From NCBI RefSeq assembly GCF_001426865.1, contig NZ_LMFO01000010.1, positions 16,032 to 80,031 on the forward strand: a stretch of 64,000 nt of DNA, in the 5' to 3' direction. Below the pieces are notes generated by a model. That model did not search any database, had not been told where the DNA came from, and saw only the letters and a list, made by a program, of their open reading frames with translations. Of this stretch, positions 32,441 through 39,578 are shown piece by piece. Position numbers and translations under genes: made by a program. Each line of letters opens with the position of its first letter. The stretch's first letter is position 1. This DNA is from Paenibacillus sp. Root52 (GTDB lineage: Bacteria > Bacillota > Bacilli > Paenibacillales > Paenibacillaceae).

Positions 32441-32779
32441 CTAACTGCGGTTCTTAACTCCCCAATCACATAGCTGTTCCAACACAGGCAACAATGTCTT
32501 AGCCTTGTCCGTGAGGCTATACTCTACTTTAGGCGGCACTTGAGGGTACTCCTTCCGCTGAACCATCCCATCGGCCTCCAACTCCTTGAGCTGGGAGCTT
32601 AGGGTCTTAAACGTAATTACTCCAAGCTGCCTTTTCATTTCATTAAAGCGAACCGTTTGTTTTTCCGCTAAGAGATAGAGGATAATCATTTTCCACTTCC
32701 CTCCGATTACGGACATGGTATAACCAAACGGTGTATCTGCAATATTTGTATCTCCGCCGTTCAGATCGGATATTCCCAT
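32441..32779 (-). CDS. HxlR family regulator
   Basis: 112 aa, ATG 32779. Signature segments: [60 protein letters not shown] and KVEYSLTDKAKTLLPVL. It lacks the N-terminal cysteine found in redox-sensing members; its only Cys is C105 (LEQLCDWG). It diverges from a RidA gene, and the gap holds a perfect GATAGTAC/GTACTATC repeat at 32800-32830, so it probably controls both genes. Confidence 0.9.
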   Translation of the reverse strand: MGISDLNGGDTNIADTPFGYTMSVIGGKWKMIILYLLAEKQTVRFNEMKRQLGVITFKTLSSQLKELEADGMVQRKEYPQVPPKVEYSLTDKAKTLLPVLEQLCDWGVKNRS

Positions 32780-32799
32780 AATTTCACACTACCCTTTCA

Positions 32800-32830
32800 G
32801 ATAGTACCTATCTTTAAAGTGCGTACTATC
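32800..32830. promoter_or_regulatory. Perfect inverted repeat between hxlR-type and ridA-type genes
   Basis: GATAGTAC (32800-32807) and GTACTATC (32823-32830) are exact inverted copies with a 15-bp spacer. They lie 21 bp from the HxlR start and 58 bp from the RidA start, fitting an operator shared by the divergent genes. Confidence 0.65.
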
Positions 32831-32887
32831 CTATTCTATGTCCCAAGTTTATACTTAGCCTTACTTTGAAGTAAAGGAGAGAATCAT

Positions 32888-33274
32888 ATGAATGCAGTTC
32901 AAACGTATAATCACAATCTCTGGGATCACGGTATATCACAAGGATATCGTGTAAACGGCACCCTCTACATTTCGGGTCAATTTTCCCATAATGCAGTAGG
33001 TGAATTCGTTGGTGCTGGTAACATTGAAACCCAGACGCGTCAAACGCTAGAAAATCTAGATCACGTATTATCCCAGTTCGGCATTACGAAAAACAATCTC
33101 GCTTATGTTGAGGTATACCTAACCAACGCACAGGAACATGGAGGGCAAGTTATTGAGCTGTTTAAAGAGTACCTAGGGGAACACCATCGTCCTGCGGGTA
33201 GCCTTATTGGTGTTACCTACCTAGCTTACCCCGAACAATTAGTCGAGATCAGAGCAGTAGCACATACGGAATAA
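32888..33274 (+). CDS. RidA family deaminase
   Basis: 128 aa with AAGGAGAG before ATG 32888. A RidA/YjgF/UK114 fold: RVNGTLYISGQFSHNAVGEFVG, QTRQTLENLDHVLSQFG, YVEVYLTNAQ and HHRPAGSLIGVTYL. The conserved substrate-binding Arg near residue 104 of RidA is not obvious; the equivalent is PAGSLIGV rather than the usual PARxxV, so enamine/imine deaminase activity is uncertain. Divergent from the HxlR gene that probably regulates it. Confidence 0.82.
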   Translation: MNAVQTYNHNLWDHGISQGYRVNGTLYISGQFSHNAVGEFVGAGNIETQTRQTLENLDHVLSQFGITKNNLAYVEVYLTNAQEHGGQVIELFKEYLGEHHRPAGSLIGVTYLAYPEQLVEIRAVAHTE

Positions 33275-33312
33275 CGCTATTATAAGCGGTTGGTCATCTC
33301 TCTTTATAAAAA

Positions 33313-33359
33313 TGAGAAGCGGTGAATCTCAGCATATAGCTGGGAATCCCGCTTCTCAT
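33313..33359. terminator. Hairpin between convergent genes
   Basis: TGAGAAGCGG pairs with CC-GCTTCTCA across about 27 nt that contain CAGC/GCTG. No strong T run follows on either strand. It probably ends the RidA and CAP-protein transcripts. Confidence 0.5.
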
Positions 33360-33408
33360 AACAATTAGTACAGTCTGATCAAAAAACTGCCACAATTAAA
33401 AGAGCGAC

Positions 33409-34818
33409 TTAGTGCACGTACTCCCGCTCAATTCGGACTAACTTGCTACTCTCTTCAAAATCAACGGACAGACCCAACTGTTCAGAAACAAATCGCAGTG
33501 GCACAAAGGTTACACCCCGAACGACTGTTGGAGCTACGGAAACTGTCGTTTCTACACCATTGACCCGGACTTGCTGGCTACCCGTCTTCAAAACAATTTC
33601 CTTCTTATCATCTGAGATCCGAATGACTCGATCTGCTGGATCCCACTCGACGTCGAGTCCTAGTGACTCACTTACAAGCCTTAGTGGAACGAGCGTGCTC
33701 CCTTTTTCAATATAAGGACGATTCACTTCATCAAAATAATTCGTTCCCGTACGTGTCTCATATGACCAACCTTTCTCAACAGAAAACTGCAGGTTCCATT
33801 TCTCCATCTCGCCCGGATAGAAGTGCTGGGACAAATCATAAAAGTCTACCGTATAAGATAACTCGGTAGCCTGTCCACCCACTGTTCGCAAGCCACTAAT
33901 GTCAACTTGGTATTTCCCTGTGTACTCCTCTATTCCGTCCAGACGGAAAATAATAGCGTTAGACACGCCGAACCCACTTAACTGCACATTCAAGTATAGA
34001 TCCTTGTTTAGATCGTTATTTGTACTATCTAACGCCCATTTTTTCTGGCTTTGTAGATCAGTTACTTGTACCTTTACATTCTGCAAAGAAGGCTTCTCAT
34101 ACTTGTCGGGATTCAACGTCACAGACCATGGGTGAGAACCGCCAAATAACTGCTGCGGGAAATCTGCTGCCGGCCATGCGATGTAATCATAATTCACTGC
34201 CTCTGCACGGGACTTGTCAAACACCTGCATTGAACCATATCCACCAGCGATACCAAAACCCACCTTCTGCAAAGAAGGATTGAGCACCCAACGGCGATGT
34301 CCTACTCGATCTGCATTCCTGCCTGTGTCTGGCATATAACCGTCTAATACATTTCTACTTAAGTTATCTCTTCCGCTTGACAGGTTACTACTTTTAGTGG
34401 ATTCATAGCCTTTGTTATAAAATTCATCTGTCATATCTGCTGGCTTCTCAGGATAGTGAGACAGCTTATCGGTAGCAGCCAGTAAGACCGCACCATGCTG
34501 TGCCAACTCATTCAATTCGTTATTCAACTGCACATCACTTGGCAATCCCGCCAACGCACGAACAAGATTCGTAGCTAACAAGGCTTGTTCAAGCATCGTC
34601 TGATTTACTTTTCCGATCTCATATGGTGCTTTAAAGGAAGGTTCGATATCATAAGTCTTTAATCCAACGTTCATGTCCTGCAGTTGATTCCATGTTCGCT
34701 TGACCTCATCCCGTTCAGGAAAATGAAGTCCCGCTGCTGATGTCAGATTAGGCGTGAGCATGAATATTACAACCCACATCATCATCACAGCAGCGCATCG
34801 CAATACATTTCGTTTCAT
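33409..34818 (-). CDS. Secreted CAP-domain protein with copper-amine-oxidase-like stalk domain
   Basis: 469 aa, RBS GGGGAA before ATG 34818. The signal peptide (residues 1-28) ends in TSAAG. A CAP/SCP-like domain at about 75-210 has NLVRALAGLPSDVQLNNELN, HGAVLLAATDKLSHYP and GHRRWVLNPSLQKVGFG. The C-terminal 110 residues contain two stalk motifs (TLVPLRLVSESLGLDVEW, VTFVPLRFVSEQLGLSVDF), the 'copper amine oxidase N-terminal' fold common on Paenibacillus secreted proteins. Likely wall-associated. Function unknown. Confidence 0.88.
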   Translation of the reverse strand: MKRNVLRCAAVMMMWVVIFMLTPNLTSAAGLHFPERDEVKRTWNQLQDMNVGLKTYDIEPSFKAPYEIGKVNQTMLEQALLATNLVRALAGLPSDVQLNNELNELAQHGAVLLAATDKLSHYPEKPADMTDEFYNKGYESTKSSNLSSGRDNLSRNVLDGYMPDTGRNADRVGHRRWVLNPSLQKVGFGIAGGYGSMQVFDKSRAEAVNYDYIAWPAADFPQQLFGGSHPWSVTLNPDKYEKPSLQNVKVQVTDLQSQKKWALDSTNNDLNKDLYLNVQLSGFGVSNAIIFRLDGIEEYTGKYQVDISGLRTVGGQATELSYTVDFYDLSQHFYPGEMEKWNLQFSVEKGWSYETRTGTNYFDEVNRPYIEKGSTLVPLRLVSESLGLDVEWDPADRVIRISDDKKEIVLKTGSQQVRVNGVETTVSVAPTVVRGVTFVPLRFVSEQLGLSVDFEESSKLVRIEREYVH

Positions 34819-35189
34819 CTCTGTTATTCCCCATTCTCTTAGTAGCTATTGTTGCAAGAAGTCTTTGATCTAAAAAATGAATGTTCCTCTAGCTTTAACT
34901 ATGTATCTCTCCAGCAAGATGTTCCTAAAGAAAAGCTCACTCCTTTACTGTCATATTTAGTTACTTCTGTGATATAAGCATATAAACCTTCCATCATCAT
35001 AACAGAACCCTTATATAGGTTCTACTATATTTAACCAAGGTGACCAACCTTGCCATGAAGTGCGGCACCGAGTGCTGGGAGCTGCACACGAGTGTGAAAA
35101 TAGAGGCTTCCTTTAGTTATAGAAGCACCACCTTTAAATTTTTCGTCTGCACTGAATTTCTTACATCTAAAAACTGCAATTTAACATAG
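34819..35189. other. Intergenic stretch without recognised gene
   Basis: 371 bp between the CAP gene and the tRNA-Ala terminator. AGAACC/GGTTCT near 35006-35025 and CAAGGT/ACCTTG near 35036-35053 form small hairpins. The second half is more GC-rich. No open frame with an RBS is seen. I can name no feature here. Confidence 0.4.
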
Positions 35190-35234
35190 CAAAAACCCGC
35201 CAAACACTCGAAAATCCTTGTGTTTAGCGGGTTC
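35190..35234 (-). terminator. Terminator of tRNA-Ala
   Basis: On the minus strand AACCCGCtAAACAC pairs with GTGTTTgGCGGGTT and is followed by T5. Confidence 0.88.
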
Positions 35235-35242
35235 TTTAGTTA

Positions 35243-35315
35243 TGGAGCCTAGGGGGATCGAACCCCTGACCTCATCGCTGCCAGCGATGCGCTCTCCCAG
35301 CTGAGCTAAGGCCCC
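35243..35315 (-). tRNA. tRNA-Ala (anticodon GGC)
   Basis: 73 nt. The acceptor GGGGCCT pairs with AGGCTCC including one G-U. The anticodon stem CATCG/CGATG encloses loop CTGGCAG, giving GGC. The T-arm is AGGGGTTCGATCCCCCT. The discriminator is A and CCA is not encoded. Confidence 0.95.
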
Positions 35316-35522
35316 AAGATATACAATGATAACTCGTCCACCACTGCAACATTCCGCAGGCGACCCCTTTATCATATTCAATACGTGTTTTACTGTCAAT
35401 ATCTTTTTCTGCTCCCACAAAGCTACCCAAAGGATCTGGAGAAGAACAATCTTCCTACCTGGAACACAATCATGATGACTTATCGTAACCCCAGCTTGCT
35501 CTTCTCCCTTTGCCCCAGGAAT

Positions 35523-35990
35523 CTAATCCTCCAGGTCTTCCTTGGACAGCAATGATTTCAATTCTTTCATGAACATATTGATGTCTTTGAATTGACGGTA
35601 CACCGAAGCAAAGCGAACATATGCCACTTCATCCACCGGAAAGAGCTGTTCCATCAATAACTCACCAATCTGGCGACTTTCCACTTCCGCATCAGCGGTA
35701 TTACGCAAAGACTTCTCTACTTCAGAAACCATCATCTCAAGTGTCTCCACCGAGACTGGACGTTTCTCACATGCGCGAATAAGTCCGCGGAGTATTTTAT
35801 CCCGACTGAACTCTTCTCGGCTTCCATCTTTCTTAATAACAATCAGCGGTGTTTCTTCCACCATCTCAAAAGTGGTAAATCGGCGGCTACATTGCTCGCA
35901 TTCCCGACGGCGACGAATGGATTTTGCTTCATTGGCCGGACGGGAATCAAGCACCTTGGTGCCCATAAAAGCACAATAAGGACATTTCAT
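35523..35990 (-). CDS. nrdR: Transcriptional repressor NrdR
   Basis: 155 aa. Start ATG 35990 (MKCPYC) gives the standard NrdR length; the open frame runs 41 codons further but that part is not NrdR-like. The zinc ribbon is C3, C6, C31, C34. The basic motif [11 protein letters not shown] and an ATP-cone at about 49-139 ([19 protein letters not shown]) follow. It represses ribonucleotide reductase genes by sensing ATP/dATP. No nrd gene or NrdR box is in the window. Followed at a distance by tRNA-Ala on the same strand. Confidence 0.95.
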   Translation of the reverse strand: MKCPYCAFMGTKVLDSRPANEAKSIRRRRECEQCSRRFTTFEMVEETPLIVIKKDGSREEFSRDKILRGLIRACEKRPVSVETLEMMVSEVEKSLRNTADAEVESRQIGELLMEQLFPVDEVAYVRFASVYRQFKDINMFMKELKSLLSKEDLED

Positions 35991-36049
35991 TTTTTGGTCA
36001 CTTCCCATGTTTGACTTTTTTCCATAAGTTCCCTGTAAGCATTTTGTAA

Positions 36050-36076
36050 TGAAAATGGTATCTACGACACATAATA
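36050..36076 (+). promoter_or_regulatory. Possible sigma-G promoter of the SASP gene
   Basis: CATAATA at 36070-36076 fits the sigma-G -10 consensus, with a weak TGTAATG -35 18 bp upstream. It lies 30 bp before the spore protein start. Supported mainly by the expected forespore expression of the gene. Confidence 0.35.
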
Positions 36077-36106
36077 CTTTTACCAACCGCGAGGAGGTGA
36101 ACAGCA

Positions 36107-36328
36107 ATGGCACAAAGCAACGGTAACTCCAACAACTTGGTGGTAACTAAAGCTTCCGCAGCCCTGGAACAACTGAAATACGAAGTTGCTCAAGAACTCG
36201 GAATCAGCATCCCACAAGACGGATACCAAGGTAACATGACTTCTTACGAGAACGGTTCGATCGGTGGATACATCACGAAGCGTCTGGTAACAATTGCAGA
36301 ACAGCAATTGGCAGGTCAATACCAATAA
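36107..36328 (+). CDS. Small acid-soluble spore protein, alpha/beta type
   Basis: 73 aa with GAGGAGGTGA before ATG 36107. [14 protein letters not shown] holds the germination-protease cleavage region, and [18 protein letters not shown] is the second conserved helix. An Asn/Ser/Gln-rich N-terminus is usual. It coats and protects spore DNA in the forespore. Divergent from nrdR. Direct evidence that the host sporulates. Confidence 0.95.
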   Translation: MAQSNGNSNNLVVTKASAALEQLKYEVAQELGISIPQDGYQGNMTSYENGSIGGYITKRLVTIAEQQLAGQYQ

Positions 36329-36355
36329 TATCTGCATCGTAATACGGTATTATAG

Positions 36356-36400
36356 AGGAGCATGGGGCGACCGGTGAACAACCGGTCTGCTCTGTGCTTC
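36356..36400 (+). terminator. Terminator-like hairpin after SASP gene
   Basis: GACCGGT-gaaca-ACCGGTC stem, extended by flanking GGGC/GCTC pairings. A T-rich but interrupted tract follows. It lies 27 bp after the stop. Confidence 0.55.
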
Positions 36401-36492
36401 TACTATTATAACCGACTCTTGTACCGTGCATGAGAACCATACATTTTCACACTTATCTGCATCTAGCTACAGCATCACACGATATATCCGAA

Positions 36493-37056
36493 CTAGAACG
36501 TATTATAGATTTTAACATATTGATTATAATAATAAATGACACGTTGTACATAGTGCCGGGTTTCTCCAAAAGGAATGTCCTTGACTGTATCAAATGACCC
36601 ATCCCACACGCCATCTCGGAGCCAGCTACTAACCTTACCTGGTCCCGCATTGTACGCAGCAATCATGACCGCCTCATTGCCATCAAACTGATCGGACAAG
36701 TTCTTCAGGTACCAAGTACCAAGCTGAATGTTCCTCTCAGGCTTATGCTTCAGTTCTTCTAATGACGTACCCGGGATTTTGGCCTGCTCCATAATCCAAT
36801 TGGCCGTATCCGGCATGAGTTGCATAAGTCCGATGGCGCCACGCTTGGATTCCAAGCTTGTTTTGAAGTTAGTCTCTACCTTAATAATTGAAGCAATTAG
36901 AAACGGGTCTACTTCATAGCTATAGGATTGTGCCCGAATCTCTTCCTTATAATGAATCGGGTAGAACCAAGCCATCCAGTTCGTATTCAAAAACAGCACT
37001 AGAACGAAGGAAACAAACATCAACAGCAGTACCCGTTTCTTACGTAGCCATTTCAT
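36493..37056 (-). CDS. Lytic transglycosylase (SLT domain)
   Basis: 187 aa. An N-terminal TM/signal anchor (residues 8-28) is followed by an SLT domain: catalytic Glu in ASIIKVETNFKTS (about 62), GAIGLMQLMPDTA, NIQLGTWYLKNL and AAYNAGPGKVSSWL. It cleaves peptidoglycan glycan strands on the outer face of the membrane, like B. subtilis YjbJ-type enzymes. The start overlaps the coaE stop by 4 bp (ATGA), so translation is coupled. Confidence 0.92.
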   Translation of the reverse strand: MKWLRKKRVLLLMFVSFVLVLFLNTNWMAWFYPIHYKEEIRAQSYSYEVDPFLIASIIKVETNFKTSLESKRGAIGLMQLMPDTANWIMEQAKIPGTSLEELKHKPERNIQLGTWYLKNLSDQFDGNEAVMIAAYNAGPGKVSSWLRDGVWDGSFDTVKDIPFGETRHYVQRVIYYYNQYVKIYNTF

Positions 37057-37649
37057 ATTAATCCCTTACCTTGCAGGAAAGAGATGACTTGCTGCTCTGT
37101 ATCGTGCCATGCTCCACTGTTATCGATAACGATATCAGCAAGCTGCTTTTTCTGCTCGATGTCCATCTGAGCCGCAATCCGGGCGTCAGCCTGCTCACCA
37201 GTCAACCCATCCCGGCTCATCAATCGTTCTCTCTGTATCGCTCTAGGTACGTATACAACGACGACTTCATCGAACCCTTTTTCCAGACCCGACTCGTACA
37301 ATAAAGGAATATCCGATACCACAAGCTTATCCGGGTGCGCCTGCTCATATGCGGCCGCTCGTTCTCTCATCTCTCGGCGAATCGCCGGATGGGTAATAGC
37401 CTCAAGCGCTTTACGCTCCTCTGGATGCTGGAAAACAATACTGCCTAGCTTCTTCCGATCCAACGTCCCGTCTTCATGAAGAATGGCTTGTCCGAACCGC
37501 TGTACAGCGGCAGCCAAAACAGGATGCCCGGGCATCATGACCTCCCGGGCAATAACGTCTGCATCAATGAGCAGTGCTCCTTTACTGGCAAGAAGGGCGG
37601 AAACACTGCTCTTTCCTGTGGCGATTCCGCCGGTTAAGCCAATATTCAT
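37053..37649 (-). CDS. coaE: Dephospho-CoA kinase
   Basis: 198 aa from ATG 37649 (GAGGTG 5 bases upstream; an adjacent ATG at 37652 is too close to the RBS). The P-loop GLTGGIATGKSSVS is at the N-terminus, then LIDADVIAREVM, HPAIRREMRERA and VVSDIPLLYESGLEKGFDEVVVV. It phosphorylates dephospho-CoA in the last step of CoA synthesis. It lies between ytaF and the transglycosylase gene as in related Bacillales. Confidence 0.95.
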   Translation of the reverse strand: MNIGLTGGIATGKSSVSALLASKGALLIDADVIAREVMMPGHPVLAAAVQRFGQAILHEDGTLDRKKLGSIVFQHPEERKALEAITHPAIRREMRERAAAYEQAHPDKLVVSDIPLLYESGLEKGFDEVVVVYVPRAIQRERLMSRDGLTGEQADARIAAQMDIEQKKQLADIVIDNSGAWHDTEQQVISFLQGKGLI

Positions 37650-37658
37650 CATTTCACC

Positions 37659-38447
37659 TCACAACAGCTTCATTATTCCCATAAACATTAATAACAGTGC
37701 TGGCAACACGGACAATCGACGCATCCATTGCAGCGCAGCAAAACGAAGTCCAACCTTCATCCCGAGTGACAGAAATGCTCCACTGAACAATGCAATGACA
37801 AGTGCTGTCCACAGCGTTGGAAATCCGAGTAGCGCAGCTCCAAGCCCTGCACCGAATGCATCCAGTGATAGTGCAATACCCAGCCACATCGCTTCTTGAG
37901 TCGAGATGCTTCCCGAATTGTCCATGTCTGCCTTGGAGGGACTTCGGAGTATTTGAATGACGACACCTAATTTTCGAAGTTCTAAGGTGAAGACCATCCG
38001 CTCCACAGATCCACCTGAAGCTGATTGCTCCAGTTCCAATGCGAGAACCTGGTTTTTCCCTTTGGAAGTTACCTCTTGCTCCGTTAAGGCTATTGTTCCG
38101 TTGGCTCTACTCTCTACATGCTCGCTTGCCGAAGTTTCCACTGTACCTTCATCCGTTTCCGCTCTTTCCTTACTCTGCTTGCGTATAAGCTGGAATAGTG
38201 ACCATCCACCAATCGCAATCAATATCACAGCCCCAACTTCGGATGCTACATTCGGCGAAACTACATGGGATAGCAGCACCCCTACCTGCATAGACAAGGC
38301 GATTACTAATCCCGAACAAATAGAGATAACAGCAATGGATAGCAACGGAATCTTGGTTTTGCGCAGCCCATATGTAATCCCGACTCCAAAACCATCTAAA
38401 CTAAGCGCCAAAGCAAGCGCCAGTAATGAAACAAAATGATGCAGCAC
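37659..38447 (-). CDS. ytaF: Sporulation membrane protein YtaF
   Basis: 262 aa from GTG 38447, with GGGGAGG 8 bases upstream. Six hydrophobic segments in two halves, each starting with a SLDGFGVG/SLDAFGAG motif as in MntP-like proteins. A charged loop at about 105-190 contains a short acidic stretch (KADMDNSGSIS) resembling a calcium-binding loop. YtaF is expressed during sporulation; its transport substrate is unknown. It lies 9 bp upstream of coaE. Confidence 0.9.
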   Translation of the reverse strand: MLHHFVSLLALALALSLDGFGVGITYGLRKTKIPLLSIAVISICSGLVIALSMQVGVLLSHVVSPNVASEVGAVILIAIGGWSLFQLIRKQSKERAETDEGTVETSASEHVESRANGTIALTEQEVTSKGKNQVLALELEQSASGGSVERMVFTLELRKLGVVIQILRSPSKADMDNSGSISTQEAMWLGIALSLDAFGAGLGAALLGFPTLWTALVIALFSGAFLSLGMKVGLRFAALQWMRRLSVLPALLLMFMGIMKLL

Positions 38448-38616
38448 CCCGGATTCCTCCCCTGTGCGGATCCATTCCAACCGACAGATGTCAGTATGGG
38501 TATACGCCCGCTTATTTCTGCCATATCAGTATATGGAGGGAGGAATCCAAGGGTGCTTCAGTTTAAAAGATCGTTCAAAAAGTAATGTGTACTTCAGGCG
38601 CAGCATAGCGACGCAA

Positions 38617-39447
38617 CTACAGTATCGGCTGGCATTTCGGGCAGTAATGTGTGCCCCTGCCACCCACCACACTTTTCTCAATTAATGTCCCACAAGTATG
38701 GCAAGGCTCGGCTTTGCGTCCATAAATTTTCAATTGATGCTGGAACATGCCCATCTCACCTTGACCATTCACATAAGACTTAATCGACGAGCCACCTGCA
38801 TTGACTGCATCCTGCAATGTCGACACAATCGCTTCATGCAATACCGTCAGCTGAGCCTCAGACAATGTATTGGCGATCGTCTCCGGATGAATACCTGCGC
38901 GGAACAGAGCCTCGTCCACATATATATTCCCAATCCCGACGACATATGCCTGATTCAATAATACAGCCTTAATCTTGGTTGTCCGTTTGCCGACGGCATC
39001 GCGAAAGGCAGCAACTGTAAACGCCGGATCAAGCGGTTCTAAACCTAACTTCAACAAAGGTTTGGAGACAAGCTCCTCTCCTGCATTGAACAGATGCATC
39101 GTGCCAAACTGACGTACATCCTTATAACGTAATTCAGTTCCGTCGGTAAAGTGAAAGATCACATGAGTATGTTTCTCTACCTCTTCGTGTTGCTGATACA
39201 CACCATAGCGCCCTTCCATCCGAAGATGAGAGACAAGCACCAGCCCGTCCAGCAAAATACGTAAAAACTTACCTCTGCGCTCCACACCGATAACTGTATG
39301 TCCCGCGAGTTCTAATGCAAAAGCATCTATATCGTCCGGCCGCTGAATAATACGCGGCAAACTAACGGTAACTCGATCAATGGTCTTACCTACGATAAGT
39401 TGATTCAATGTTCTTCTGACTGTTTCGACTTCCGGTAATTCCGGCAT
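38617..39447 (-). CDS. mutM: Formamidopyrimidine-DNA glycosylase
   Basis: 276 aa, RBS GGGAGGTG. The N-terminal PELPEVETVRR includes the catalytic Pro and Glu. The H2TH region has NIYVDEALFRAGIHP. The C-terminal zinc finger is CHTCG...CPKC. It removes 8-oxoguanine and FapyG by N-glycosylase/AP-lyase action. It follows polA, as in B. subtilis. Confidence 0.97.
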   Translation of the reverse strand: MPELPEVETVRRTLNQLIVGKTIDRVTVSLPRIIQRPDDIDAFALELAGHTVIGVERRGKFLRILLDGLVLVSHLRMEGRYGVYQQHEEVEKHTHVIFHFTDGTELRYKDVRQFGTMHLFNAGEELVSKPLLKLGLEPLDPAFTVAAFRDAVGKRTTKIKAVLLNQAYVVGIGNIYVDEALFRAGIHPETIANTLSEAQLTVLHEAIVSTLQDAVNAGGSSIKSYVNGQGEMGMFQHQLKIYGRKAEPCHTCGTLIEKSVVGGRGTHYCPKCQPIL

Positions 39448-39578
39448 GATGTTCTCACCTCCCCTATATTATAACGGAAGATAAGGCTCAGCGGGACCCT
39501 TTCTTGTGTCAAAAGCATGGGAGAAACCAATTGTAAAATATCGGTAGCCCCCACTACTTTCCATACTACCATTATCTA

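Noticed and set aside
32281..32469. A 62-codon minus-strand frame near the HxlR gene.
   Set aside because: It spans the terminator and the tRNA-like remnant, and overlaps the HxlR 3' end. No RBS.
35181..35420. A 79-codon minus-strand frame over tRNA-Ala.
   Set aside because: It covers a clear tRNA gene and its terminator.
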